Shown: piece by piece, positions 17,701-24,837 of the stretch
Position numbering within the stretch: position 1 is the stretch's first letter
Layout: each line of letters opens with the position of its first letter
Virus record (IMG/VR): IMGVR_UViG_3300001683_000036
Span: 1-30,362 of that record
Source of the DNA: a virus
Length of the DNA stretch: 30,362 nt
Strand: one strand, 5' to 3'
Notes under the pieces: model-generated
Told to the model about the DNA's origin: nothing
What the model saw: only the letters and a program-made list of their open reading frames with translations
Database searches by the model: none
Made by a program: the position numbers and the translations under genes

Positions 17701-18725
17701 GTGGATAATTCATCTATATTAGTAATATACATATCACTACGATTAAACCCTGATATATGAAATTGTGTTCCATAACTCGAATGTAACCTTTCTGTATCAG
17801 TATATTGTGAACTTATATTTCCTTCTACGGTATTAAACTGACTACCCAGGAAGCTTCCTGGGGTGCCAAGTGCACCATCGTATCGTGAATAATCAATCGT
17901 AAATGATGGAGATGGTCCAACTTCAGGTATTGCATGTCTTAATGTATCTAAACTTAATACGGGTGGTGTACCAGGTGATAATAATGAATCAACCATATTA
18001 AAAGAAAATCCAAGTGGTAAAGTTTCAGGTCCCCAAGAACTCTGAACTCCACTTAAAAAATCAACTGGTCCAGTTTTAACTCCACTATCAAATGGTGTAT
18101 ATGGAAATCCAAGTCTGTTTGTCATTATAGTAATGGCATCTTCATTGGGTCTATCAAAAGTTTTAGTTCCTGTAATCGTATATCCACGAACATTAAATGA
18201 TTGTGGATTATCATTTGGTGATACACCAAAACCTACTCCATTATCAAGGTCACTGTGAGTATCTGGATGTGGTGGTTGTGCTGGAGTTGGTCCAACCGTT
18301 CCACCATGTCTACCACTTATTATATCTGAAACAGTATATCCACGAACTGTAAATGATTGTGGGTGTCCAATTCCACCTACCCCCTTATCATATAAAGAAT
18401 GAGCACCTTCATGTGGTGGCCATCCACCTGGTTCAGTTCCACCATGTCTACCACTTATTTGACTTAAATTTGTTCCTGCCCCATCATCTTGTAAAGAATC
18501 TTCTTCTGGATGTGGTGGTTGTCCCCCAGGTGAAGTTCCACCATGACGACCACCTATTTTACTTAAATTTGTTCCTGCTCCATCATCTTGTAGAGTATGT
18601 TCTTCTGGATGTTTTGGTATAATTTGACCCCCATGACGATCACCTATTTTACTATTATTAACACCAGCACTTTCATAATTCCAATTGAAATTTGATAAGT
18701 CTGTTAATAAATCTACAAGTGCCAT
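11718..18725 (-). CDS. giant repetitive baseplate-associated protein with a minimal S74-type C-terminus
   Basis: A 2335-residue protein directly after the tape measure, where T4 carries the tube-cap gene 48. Residues ~20-185 hold about four Gly/His/Pro-rich repeats around RHGG, two of them with an exact 33-residue period (DDGAGTNLS...). Residues ~190-800 are Pro/Thr/Gly-rich. Residues ~1000-1490 contain repeats such as YQGxxYSATLPYLK and GDKWNISTPYATSDSTPTLA. Residues ~2040-2196 look like a baseplate or tube-cap domain (DKWIIFRAALGSISEEFSPE, then FEFMVIPHTRQELPILWEKL). The last 70 residues resemble a peptidase S74 chaperone: ASDIELKENIELVG, YVGVIAQEVPEA and GYLAVDYSKID. S2266-D2267 is the expected cleavage site and K2271 the partner lysine. 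The usual trailing coiled coil is absent. An AGGAG site precedes the ATG. It may be a fusion of a small baseplate protein with a long fibrous N-terminus. Confidence 0.85.
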   Translation of the reverse strand: MALVDLLTDLSNFNWNYESAGVNNSKIGDRHGGQIIPKHPEEHTLQDDGAGTNLSKIGGRHGGTSPGGQPPHPEEDSLQDDGAGTNLSQISGRHGGTEPGGWPPHEGAHSLYDKGVGGIGHPQSFTVRGYTVSDIISGRHGGTVGPTPAQPPHPDTHSDLDNGVGFGVSPNDNPQSFNVRGYTITGTKTFDRPNEDAITIMTNRLGFPYTPFDSGVKTGPVDFLSGVQSSWGPETLPLGFSFNMVDSLLSPGTPPVLSLDTLRHAIPEVGPSPSFTIDYSRYDGALGTPGSFLGSQFNTVEGNISSQYTDTERLHSSYGTQFHISGFNRSDMYITNIDELSTPIFKSFTRGSVGLGKIGLTSPNFNPFEFGTDLPYVIPQITATGPQTDSLEFSNIPKLADAHSIDSLSRLTGYPGIYIAPQGEINQTVGAPIISSDGITFTGIDASFDHTTFRSRLYEVYQHHFQPTDVNFVNTPLGTNLFGEDEAWKGGSIHIGAQDIPPTIGGGVTYYGSLVSITPRGSIYRAGDGTYRVPQSGHTTIPPGVTTQYPSNIPTFDGTQITHNIPQITLTGPFGDEDYQGSLNLTPFAEGAHGSRVVPFEPDTTQIEGSLITINRDEVSVTPPSWINDLEDQFEFATPSDLELLLFGSPDAPTISQPVYTSGTVDISSDNITFGSFTPSDIPLLPLNELSPHWDPDGNNFFTFPKDRAPYNISHRNVTGTWNAWGFVENHFGLDTGQPGASTTQPYVLRKIGQRWGTDGESHNFVEHIVSNLVNSVTTIAARTLADEIRITAWEGSPRGIQWAATQAALQAFNPRKETRIWNPASIQGSLPPMFHVQRHLGDTYSEVTKIDLTEGGDESSILTDYSYNLDINNGLQDVNKRRRGIEAIDNQMEYPTPIPNPTTWPAHLGVSGPVNPRRKEFVKVKDVGPNLGTSYDTTKVFLDGQNLYFRKRGTDKDSQYLESHKAGNVTWPMALGQRGSETPFGKQYYDNGHFHSTKRQKITGVYQGDKYSATLPYLKNLSEVQGVGVELGDIAQAEKGLRKGLIQITGKGVVYRKRWTHDFPGSSPIIWPTENRSDFIEDKSSGENTLPTLENVKGVGVYQGSPYSATLPYLKEHNQSSPYPKKLPAGEKALGHTSTPKAKQTVIFINKNSPNTSQFAPVPLQVGEISTLFHHERTHGDGVTTTGPVTQPDGNNVYKKDILYLTGIKTKTDGKLKHEVRYPQNKPHSSLLVYGSSAKPFQWAGDKWNISTPYATSDSTPTLATLQSKDGAAITLGHAGSVLAEAKRIHKSDKDIITTATAINTEHSYTTKLDHESDGKKSTVFQVDTKHSGKNIYTFNGTDESTLYLSGIKTKTDGKLKHDKRYPEKSVSIPEGFSLSVEGSSAKPFQWTGDKWNISTPYATSDSTPTLATLQSKDGKPIQLGHIGSVIGKKNIVHKGKLTPAGSTLGSPFPVTTKLDHESAGKKSTVFQVDTKHSGKNIYKKGTTLYLSGHGTGTLIPIGKLAADQKGVSIGQLVGDPTFTSEVTDYKGKSNKIRDGGFKSERSKIIYVGPPDELHGGKNQYTGGREKGVYKEPGPHSYLKGKTRLGKWGDLIHGLETPTKFSKEVLYPIAKFAADTLNYMTDKVVGRKFIDSGVPPTDTGIIIIPGSTISGTPRTKAEFGVTVRGEFGKKSFWDGDLYSSEEPYTNFIGSSKEQPPGSLLKLTRLQLDNTTGDPTVVIKTAHPYSSDRFQTDGKSTLEEPIKLQDFPLLNKTEIGTNFGLEGQALGYVQHSHGLFGNLFGLEKRRGHGQHAENYTDLMSQPAADTLNVKDDNITIDKILPYTHQNLSHKQVVPVESEKITIEDSLDLMSNKKHYETKKVTKNLGEKFGNLPGAIKSVGVSRGSTNLIDTYSTLAYGKLSTTFKDKEVEGKDDQGIHDQLNYEKTLRSASEINKSFRPGKGRGEIIESESSVKGVGGGENTGRRDRAKQWKADDQGHPGKSDTTGVVITVNDDGLKGLVKKSVDGTSYITALTDKINMLRYGEDYDVHGEDFIKFKFKDLINDKWIIFRAALGSISEEFSPEWSSEKYIGRPDQVHVYQGVNRSLSFEFMVIPHTRQELPILWEKLNYLVGLTYPTWKSVGKHAKRMESPFINLTIGNMYSSVPGFLSGLSITVDDNGTWEIEKGFQLPKSISVSCEFTHIGQHVLASQGKHYDLGWLKKYDNSTKWTNQGSQLGGGTGLEREPMGAKLTTLLDSNMEKYQSPDQKLQIEAEASPSFLTGASDIELKENIELVGKSPSGINIYEFNYKDEAYGEGRYVGVIAQEVPEASVEMSNGYLAVDYSKIDVDFIRV
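14277..15120 (-). repeat. internal tandem duplication of about 440 bp in the giant gene
   Basis: Several blocks recur at a distance of about 432-444 bases. Examples are the block starting at 14277 and again at 14715 (AATGTTTTTACCAGAATGTT and following ~80 bases, few differences) and the block starting CCTTTGATTG at 14471 and 14915 (~100 bases nearly identical, including GTGGCATATGGTGTACTAAT). The distances are multiples of three (438 and 444), so the frame is kept. The protein shows matching repeats of ~146-148 residues. The high DNA identity suggests a recent duplication or gene conversion. Confidence 0.8.
18301..18660 (-). repeat. RHGG-type repeats encoding the N-terminus of the giant protein
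   Basis: About four imperfect units encode SxIxGRHGG followed by a Pro/Gly linker and an acidic segment. The clearest pair has a 99-base (33-residue) period, for example GTTCCTGC at 18472 and 18571, with most of the unit conserved. The units are rich in Gly, His, Pro and Asp and are not predicted to form a coiled coil. Confidence 0.75.
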
Positions 18726-18738
18726 TTAATTTCTCCTA

Positions 18739-21700
18739 TTATCTTGTTACAGCATCAGCAAATTCACCAGTATTTCCGGCTATTGTTGAAAGTTGTATAT
18801 TACCAGATTCTATTGCTGCAATTAATCTATCTACTTTTGCCTCTAATGCTGTAGTATCAGTTCCACCACCTGCCATTGCTCCACCAACCGCGGTTTGTTG
18901 GTCTTGATTTAATACCATTTCACCTGGAGTTAACATTGCAGGAATTGTATCAGTACCTTGTGCAAAATATTGAGGTCTGTTTCCAGGCATGGATACTACT
19001 CCACCTCTTGCAAATGGCCATATACTTTTAAGTCCTTCCCATGCCTTACTGGCTAAACCTTTAGCTTTATCCCATCCTTTAGATACTGATTCTTTGGCAC
19101 CGGCCCAAGCATTCGAGACATGCTCTGCTGCTATGGTTGCTGAGCTTTTCAGTCCTTCCCACGCCTGACCTGCACCTTCATTAATTCCTGCCCATGCTTG
19201 AGATGCACCACTCCTTAATCCTTCCCATACTGGAGCGAATGATCCTGCATCCCATCCTGCTTTAATTCCTTCCCAGGCGGTCGAAGCACCACTTTTAATT
19301 CCTTCCCAGGCGGTCGAAGCACCTTGTTGAAGTCCTTCCCATGCTGGTGCCAATGTTTCTTTTAGTCCCGTCCATCCTGCTTTTACTTTTTCCAAAGCCC
19401 ATTCGGCTCCGGCTTTAATTCCATCCCAAGCTGCTTGAAATCCGGCTTTAATTCCATCCCAAGCTGCTTGAAATCCGGCTTTAATGCCTTCCCAAAGAGC
19501 TCCAAAAAATCCAAGTAATCCTGAAAATATTTTTCCTATCCCATCAAATAACCTTCCAAATGAATCTAAAAGTCCACCCATTACAGCAGTAATTCCATCT
19601 CGTATCCTTTCACCCAATCTTGACGGTGATTCTGCAATTAAACCTGCCATTCCGAATCCAGACCATAATGCTTCACCAAGTTTTTTTCCAAGTTTTTTCA
19701 AGGGACTCATTGTTTTTGAAAACCCTTCAAGAAATCCTTCATACTGTTTTTTATTTTTAATAGTTTTTTCCATTTCTACATTTATATCTTTCATTCCACT
19801 AGCTACATCCGAGGCCGCTTTCCCCGATAAAGACAATGCTAAAGAAAGTGCAGTTATCAGTAGAATACCTATTGCAATAAAAGTTCCTCCAAGTCCCCAT
19901 GCTGCGAGTGCAAGACCAATTGCTGCTATTCCAACTGCCAACGGTACCAATTGAGATGCAACAGATGTCAATTTAATAAATCCTTCTACTATAGCTGTTA
20001 GAAATGGAGCGGCAAGTTTTAAAGCATATCCAAATGGTATCATTGCAACTCCTAAAAGTGCTATTAAACCAACAGCTATAAAAGGTAATCCTGTGGCTGC
20101 GGCTGCCCCAAGTGTCTCTAATCCACCCCCTAATGCGACAAGTCCGGCAGCTGCCGTGGTGCCGACCATTGCAATAAATCCTAAAAATGGAATTGAAGCA
20201 ATAGCAAGAGCAAACGCAACTGACGCGGCAACTAAATTCAAAGCTCCCATTGCAACTTTTTTACCGGCCATTCCTTTCAATCCAAAACCTAACTGTATAA
20301 GATTAGTTCCTATCTTACTTAATTTAGCTTTTCCAAGTATCAATATTCCCGGAAGTCCAGGTAAAAGTAATAAAAATCCTAATCCAGTTGGTATAAGATT
20401 AAGGGCCCCCTGTAAAACCTTTCCACCGGTCATTGATTTTAATCCCTTACCTAACGATATAAGATTAAGCCCTATCTTACTTAATTTAGCTTTTCCAAGT
20501 ATCAATAATCCTGGAAGTCCAGGTAAAAGTAATAAAAATCCTAATCCAGTTGGTATAAGATTAAGGGCTCCCTGTAAAACCTTTCCACCGGCCATTGCCT
20601 TTAATCCTTTTGCTAAATCTTTTAATTTATCACCTATTCCTTTTTTTGGTACAGTTTTCGTGTCTGGTATTGTAGCTTCTTTTTTGGATAGTTTAGGTTT
20701 TTTAACCGCTTTAGTTTTATCACCACCAGCAAACTTTTTCTTTATCTTATCTATAAAACCACCACTTTTTTTATCTTTATCCTTCCCCAGTGCTTTCTGT
20801 TTGATTTTTTCTTTTGTAATTCCCTTTTCAGCAAACCATTGTTTCATCGTGGTGATGACTCCTTTTCCACTAAAAATACCAATTTGCATTGTATGTAATT
20901 TCCATAATGCAAAAAGGCCCACTATACCTCCTATAACATATTCAGAACCTTCAATTTCATCCACCAACTTACTAATCCAATACACCGCCGTTGCAATTAT
21001 TCCAGCCCATAGGGTTAAAGGTAAAAATGCAATAGCTAGTGCCACTCCAATTCCAAGAATTACTGGATATAATTTTGTAGTTATCGATAATATTTGAGCC
21101 CATATTTCACCCGCGTATTCCAACATCTCATTTATTTGATCACGAGTCCGTTTTTCACCCGCTGTCATATTATTAAGTTTTTCTTGATTGGTTATCATAC
21201 TGCTCATCTCTGATACAGATAATCCAAATGCTTTTGCTAATGCTTTCCGTTGAAGAACATTCATTTTTTCAAAATCTGCTTGACTCCCGGCCTGTTTGAG
21301 TATTTCTCGTTGCATTCCTTCTATATCACCTGTAAATGCCATCTGTCGTGCCAAATCTGTATTTATATTACGACCAAGTAACATACTTGCTTCCATTGAT
21401 GCTTCAATAGACGATTCAAACTCTAATAATCCCTCTGCCGCGTCCACAATAGAACTAAATTCAACACCTAATTTTTTGGCTGCAATTGCCGCTTTAAACA
21501 TATTTTTACCACCATCTTTTGCAAATCCAGCAAATGCTTCTGAACTTTCAGCCACGGAATCCATAATTGCCGCGGGTGCAACTCCACTTGCTTGGGCTAA
21601 ATAACCAACCGACTCTAATTGTGATATTGCGGCCTGGTCACTTGCTGCCCCAACAGCTTTCATTTGTGTTACTAATGTTGCTGCAGATCCTCCTGCTATT

Positions 21701-23445
21701 CCAAAATCTGCATTTAATCTTGCCATACTTACTAAGAGTTCATGTGTTGCTTCTCCAACACCACCCATTGAATCTTGTATTCCACCTACTATCGATTCTA
21801 CATCTGAGGCTTCAACTCCGAGAAATGAAAATTGAGTTGCTGTCATATTTATTGATTTTTGTAACTCTGCGGCATGTCCAAATGTTAATCCCATTTCTTT
21901 ACGAAGTTCAAGAGTACCACCATATAATTTCTTTATGGCCGATACTATAAGCATTATTGCTGCAAGTCCAATTAATATAGGACCTAACATTCCACCTAAC
22001 ATAGCACTAAATTGAGCAAATGATGTCTTTATTGCATCTATTGCCTTGAGTGCTTTTTCCTGGATATTTGCAAGTGATTCTTCCATAGTCTGATTGTTCT
22101 TCTTTTGTGATTCATAAGTTTCTTCACTAATACGTCTGCCAGTTTCTAAATCCGTAAAATATTTTCTACCTAGTTTATCTATCCCTGCACTTACTGTTGG
22201 TGGTGTAAATGCAGCTGTCATTTCCTTACCAACCGTGTCTGCAAAAGATTTCATATGCATATCCAACCCAGTTAAAGTTGAAACCCATTTTCCAAGTGGA
22301 TTAGATTCTAAAATGGATTGTATTTTTTCAAATGGGCCAACAATTAATGCAGTACTTGCTGCAACATTACCTTGTATTCTTGCCATGAGTTTAGCGTGTT
22401 TTACATTTTTTTCTGCGTTATCAACCATAGACTCAGCATTCGCCTCCAATCTTTCTGATGATTTCTCCAACTCTGCCATATCTTCTACCATCATTTCATA
22501 TAAAGCACCTCCTTTATCGAGAAGCTTCAACTTTGACATCATTATCTTTAATTCTGCCTTGAGGGCGGGGATTTGTACGGTTAAAGTATACTTAGCCTGG
22601 GCTTTAGCCCTCTCAAGCTGTGTTTCCATTTCCCCTGTCATATCTCGAAAACCACCTTTTCCCATATTCTGATACATTTTGCTTAACTCAATTGTTTTAC
22701 CGAGATTTTCAGCTTGAATCTCACCTATCCCAGTATAAGCATCCTTAACTATTTCAAGAGCAATTTTTAGTGAATCGAATCCAGCCCTATTAGCTTCGAA
22801 AGCTTCCCTATCTTTTGCAAGCTTTGATTCCTGAAGATGTGCAATTGTCTTAAAATGATCTACTTCCATATCATCTAGTGCTTTTGATTTTTTTGCCCAA
22901 TGATCTGCTGACTCTACTAGTTTATTGATATGTTCCAATATTACGGCCACATTTTTTTGAACGTTAAACATATTATTTAAATGTAATCCTTGTAAAAAGT
23001 ATTCACGAGAAAGCTTTATAACAAGTTGACCTTTGGTTTTCTCTAACTTACCATCTACTATCCTTTCCTTTATACCCTTCCTTTGTACCGTACCAATTTT
23101 CTCATTCAAATCTAAAACTTTTGACTTTAACCCAGCAAGCTCCATCCCCGTTTTCATCATATGAGCTTGGTGAGCTCTTTCTTCTTTTTGTAGTTGCCTC
23201 TTCTCGTTTTTAAGTGCAATCGTTTTCTTGAGAATATTATCCTTCTCTTTCGAATCCTCTTTCCCAAGCCCTAATGCATCTTTCTCCAGTTTTAGAAGGT
23301 CCTCTTCAATCTTTTTTAATTGCTTGGCACGGTCAACTTCAGCCTTCGTAGTCATAGTCGGTATTATGGTATTATCTTTACCACCCCAATATACTATTCG
23401 ACTTTCAATTTCTTCAGATTGTTTTATTTTATCTTGAAATGTCAT
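18739..23445 (-). CDS. tail tape-measure protein
   Basis: A 1568-residue protein that sets tail length and is threaded inside the tube. Residues ~1-380 are highly charged coiled coil (QLKKIEEDLLKLEKDALGLG). A hydrophobic segment near ~490 (MLGGMLGPILIGLAAIMLIV) is typical of tape measures, and further hydrophobic stretches occur at ~820-850, ~950-1040 and ~1060-1190. Residues ~935-1045 contain 54-residue repeats. Residues ~1315-1470 contain Trp-containing 11-residue repeats (AAWDGIKAGFQ). The C-terminus has the common tape-measure ending ARGGVVSMPGNRPQYFAQGT followed by DTIPAMLTPGEMVLNQ. The gene follows the gp26/gp51-like helper pair and a small gene, the standard order upstream of a tape measure. 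By position it corresponds to T4 gp29, although the sequence style is closer to siphovirus tape measures. Confidence 0.93.
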   Translation of the reverse strand: MTFQDKIKQSEEIESRIVYWGGKDNTIIPTMTTKAEVDRAKQLKKIEEDLLKLEKDALGLGKEDSKEKDNILKKTIALKNEKRQLQKEERAHQAHMMKTGMELAGLKSKVLDLNEKIGTVQRKGIKERIVDGKLEKTKGQLVIKLSREYFLQGLHLNNMFNVQKNVAVILEHINKLVESADHWAKKSKALDDMEVDHFKTIAHLQESKLAKDREAFEANRAGFDSLKIALEIVKDAYTGIGEIQAENLGKTIELSKMYQNMGKGGFRDMTGEMETQLERAKAQAKYTLTVQIPALKAELKIMMSKLKLLDKGGALYEMMVEDMAELEKSSERLEANAESMVDNAEKNVKHAKLMARIQGNVAASTALIVGPFEKIQSILESNPLGKWVSTLTGLDMHMKSFADTVGKEMTAAFTPPTVSAGIDKLGRKYFTDLETGRRISEETYESQKKNNQTMEESLANIQEKALKAIDAIKTSFAQFSAMLGGMLGPILIGLAAIMLIVSAIKKLYGGTLELRKEMGLTFGHAAELQKSINMTATQFSFLGVEASDVESIVGGIQDSMGGVGEATHELLVSMARLNADFGIAGGSAATLVTQMKAVGAASDQAAISQLESVGYLAQASGVAPAAIMDSVAESSEAFAGFAKDGGKNMFKAAIAAKKLGVEFSSIVDAAEGLLEFESSIEASMEASMLLGRNINTDLARQMAFTGDIEGMQREILKQAGSQADFEKMNVLQRKALAKAFGLSVSEMSSMITNQEKLNNMTAGEKRTRDQINEMLEYAGEIWAQILSITTKLYPVILGIGVALAIAFLPLTLWAGIIATAVYWISKLVDEIEGSEYVIGGIVGLFALWKLHTMQIGIFSGKGVITTMKQWFAEKGITKEKIKQKALGKDKDKKSGGFIDKIKKKFAGGDKTKAVKKPKLSKKEATIPDTKTVPKKGIGDKLKDLAKGLKAMAGGKVLQGALNLIPTGLGFLLLLPGLPGLLILGKAKLSKIGLNLISLGKGLKSMTGGKVLQGALNLIPTGLGFLLLLPGLPGILILGKAKLSKIGTNLIQLGFGLKGMAGKKVAMGALNLVAASVAFALAIASIPFLGFIAMVGTTAAAGLVALGGGLETLGAAAATGLPFIAVGLIALLGVAMIPFGYALKLAAPFLTAIVEGFIKLTSVASQLVPLAVGIAAIGLALAAWGLGGTFIAIGILLITALSLALSLSGKAASDVASGMKDINVEMEKTIKNKKQYEGFLEGFSKTMSPLKKLGKKLGEALWSGFGMAGLIAESPSRLGERIRDGITAVMGGLLDSFGRLFDGIGKIFSGLLGFFGALWEGIKAGFQAAWDGIKAGFQAAWDGIKAGAEWALEKVKAGWTGLKETLAPAWEGLQQGASTAWEGIKSGASTAWEGIKAGWDAGSFAPVWEGLRSGASQAWAGINEGAGQAWEGLKSSATIAAEHVSNAWAGAKESVSKGWDKAKGLASKAWEGLKSIWPFARGGVVSMPGNRPQYFAQGTDTIPAMLTPGEMVLNQDQQTAVGGAMAGGGTDTTALEAKVDRLIAAIESGNIQLSTIAGNTGEFADAVTR
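19276..19500 (-). repeat. 33-base repeats coding for Trp-containing 11-residue units
   Basis: Tandem units such as AATCCGGCTTTAATTCCATC plus CCAAGCTGCTTGA (33 bases) appear side by side at about 19437-19500, with a nearly identical copy just before. A second pair, CTTCCCAGGCGGTCGAAGCACC, occurs twice between 19276 and 19323. They encode AWxGIKxGxxx units of the tape measure, with Trp at a regular 11-residue spacing, an amphipathic helical pattern. Confidence 0.8.
20311..20598 (-). repeat. 162-base direct repeat in the tape-measure gene
   Basis: The block starting TATCTTACTTAATTTAGC at 20311 recurs at 20473 over about 126 bases with only a few mismatches. The period is 162 bases, 54 codons. 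The repeated peptide contains GGKVLQGALNLIPTGLGFLL and LPGLPG, a hydrophobic hairpin-like unit. A third, diverged copy follows in the protein (KKVAMGALNLVAASVAFALA). In-frame duplication would change tail length if the region is part of the length-determining rod. Confidence 0.85.
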
Positions 23446-23460
23446 ATATTATTTTCTTAA

Positions 23461-23688
23461 TTATGATTGCTTTTCAAAAGGATATCCAAGTTTTGATGCC
23501 TTTCTTAACGACATATCTAATTTTCTGCTCGCAGCAAAAAACTCATCTGTTGCCTGTTCAAGAGCAGGATTATTTTTCATTCCCTTCATAACTTGTCGTG
23601 TTCGTCTATTAAAAATAGACTTTAATATTTTAGTTAGAATGCCTTCTACTAATTGATCTTCTGTTAATTTATTTTTGGACGAAGCCAT
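23461..23688 (-). CDS. small basic protein upstream of the tape measure, unknown function
   Basis: A 75-residue, helical, basic protein (LTEDQLVEGILTKILKSIFN, then RRTRQVMKGMKNNP). It has no membrane segment and no motif I know. An AGGAG-type site (GTAGGAGAAAGAAA before ATG) supports the start. It lies between the gp51-like gene and the tape measure, 15 bases before the latter. In T4 this interval holds hub genes 27 and 28, but the protein is too short to be either. It may assist tape-measure folding or tube initiation, which is inferred from position only. Confidence 0.75.
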   Translation of the reverse strand: MASSKNKLTEDQLVEGILTKILKSIFNRRTRQVMKGMKNNPALEQATDEFFAASRKLDMSLRKASKLGYPFEKQS

Positions 23689-23751
23689 TTTCTTTCTCCT
23701 ACATATGATTTATTTAATGATTTTCTGTGGTTAAACAGGATATTATAACTC

Positions 23752-23764
23752 ACTAATAAATATC
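23752..23764 (-). promoter_or_regulatory. candidate phage promoter box before the 75-residue gene
   Basis: In gene direction the box reads GATATTTATTAGT, one base longer than the TTTGATATTTATAGT form. It lies about 64 bases before the ATG at 23688, in the 93-base gap after the gp51-like gene. Confidence 0.4.
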
Positions 23765-23781
23765 ATATATAGGAAAAAATG

Positions 23782-24018
23782 TTAGCCTCGGGGGATACCT
23801 GGTCGTGAAATACCACCAGATTTTTTATTTGATTTATTGATTTGTTTTTGTTCTTCTTCGTAGAATTTTGAGGCCGATTGTATGTAAAATCGGCGCAGAT
23901 AGACGGGCATGTTATATACCTCTGTGAAATTAAATCCTCCTTTCCCGTGGAAGCATAGGGAGAAGATTTCTGAGTGAATTGCAGGCTTATCTTCTGCCCG
24001 CAGGCCAAAAAAACTCAA
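23782..24018 (-). CDS. gp51-like baseplate/tail assembly protein
   Basis: The frame of 78 codons encodes AEDKPAIHSEIFSLCFHGKG, then GFNFTEVYNMPVYLRRFYIQ and a charged tail. The core 'H-EIF-LCFHGKGGF---VYNMP-YLRRFY' is what I recall for gp51-like proteins of cyanophages and marine phages. In T4, gene 51 follows gene 26 and its product catalyses hub assembly. The frame overlaps the end of the gp26-like gene by 32 bases in the +1 frame. The only nearby start is a TTG at 24018 with no Shine-Dalgarno site, and no ATG lies before the conserved core. It may be made by +1 (or -2) ribosomal frameshifting at the T7 run at 24013-24007, or by coupled initiation at TTG. By position it acts as a tail assembly helper before the tape measure. 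Confidence 0.8.
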   Translation of the reverse strand: MSFFGLRAEDKPAIHSEIFSLCFHGKGGFNFTEVYNMPVYLRRFYIQSASKFYEEEQKQINKSNKKSGGISRPGIPRG

Positions 24019-24766
24019 CGTCTAATGGGATGTCCATAGTCGTATCTTCACCAGTAGCTTCGCTGGTAAAGGTAAAAGACATATCAACATCAGGTGTGAT
24101 TTTTATAAGATATTCTCTAAATGCAAGAGAATCACGAGATAGTAATTCGTTGTCAACAAAATCATTTACTCGTTTTTGTGATGTATCTCCATCAATCGAC
24201 ACAATTGCCTTTTTCAATCGTGTAGTAATTTCTGAACCTATACCACTTTCTTTTGCGAATTTCTTGTATGATTTTAATTCAACATCAATTTCTTTTTCTT
24301 CTTTATGTGTTAATAGACGAAACATAAGTTTAACTTTTGATGCAGGTAAATCTAATTCAAATTCATTTTTACCACTCTTAAATAAATCCCAATCAACTTC
24401 TTTATCGCTAATTGATGTTAAATCAAAAGTTTCTTCTTGTTTCTCTCCACTTGATGGATCTGAAATTTGAATAGTATAATCTTTACCATATCCAAGAATT
24501 CTTGTTGCTATCATCACTGCATTTTTATCACCAAGTAAAAGGTCATCAAGTGATACCTTTTTACTTACAATAATAGATTCCAATAACTTATCCAAAACGA
24601 TTCCTTTCTGAATAAGATTACGAGAAGTTAAAATATCTTCTTCTTTTGCTGTCATATACTTTAACTCTATTGTTCCACCTGATAATGGTGAACCTTTTGG
24701 ATAAAGTTTTCCCTTTGAAGGCAAATTAACTACCTCTGTTGGAAACTGGCGTTTTTCTTCTGCCAT
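23987..24766 (-). CDS. gp26-like baseplate hub / tail assembly protein
   Basis: A 259-residue protein with the T4 gp26-like pattern of marine phages: VVNLPSKGKLYPKGSPLSGG, IELKYMTAKEEDILTSRNLI, VLDKLLESII and LLLGDKNAVMIATRILGYGK. The C-terminal half has RLLTHKEEKEIDVELK and ends in VEFFWPAGRR. The ATG at 24766 has an AAAGGAG site upstream. The protein lies after the tail tube and before the tape measure, the place of the G/GT-type tail assembly chaperones in many tailed phages. Its last codons overlap the gp51-like frame at a run of seven T. It is soluble, with no membrane segment. The T4 protein is shorter (~208 residues). Confidence 0.85.
   Translation of the reverse strand: MAEEKRQFPTEVVNLPSKGKLYPKGSPLSGGTIELKYMTAKEEDILTSRNLIQKGIVLDKLLESIIVSKKVSLDDLLLGDKNAVMIATRILGYGKDYTIQISDPSSGEKQEETFDLTSISDKEVDWDLFKSGKNEFELDLPASKVKLMFRLLTHKEEKEIDVELKSYKKFAKESGIGSEITTRLKKAIVSIDGDTSQKRVNDFVDNELLSRDSLAFREYLIKITPDVDMSFTFTSEATGEDTTMDIPLDVEFFWPAGRR
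24007..24013 (-). other. possible frameshift site (T7 run) between gp26-like and gp51-like frames
   Basis: In the gp26-like frame the codons are GTT GAG TTT TTT TGG CCT. Skipping one base, or slipping back two, in the seven T continues as TTT TTT GGC CTG CGG GCA GAA, which is the gp51-like frame. The fused product would carry the whole gp26-like body and the gp51-like domain. The -1 frame instead leads to an unrelated frame. Confidence 0.4.
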
Positions 24767-24837
24767 GTTTTTTCTCCTTTGTATTTTTTTATTGAATAGT
24801 TTTTAGTAACCTATACAATATAACCAATTATAAAACT

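Noticed and set aside
20093-21097. 334-codon open frame on the plus strand
   Set aside because: It lies opposite the tape-measure gene, follows its codon pattern in mirror frame and has no ribosome binding site. All genuine genes here are on the minus strand.
23763-24008. 81-codon frame overlapping the gp51-like gene
   Set aside because: This is the -1 frame relative to gp26-like. It lacks the conserved gp51-like core and a start site, so the +1 frame is the real one.
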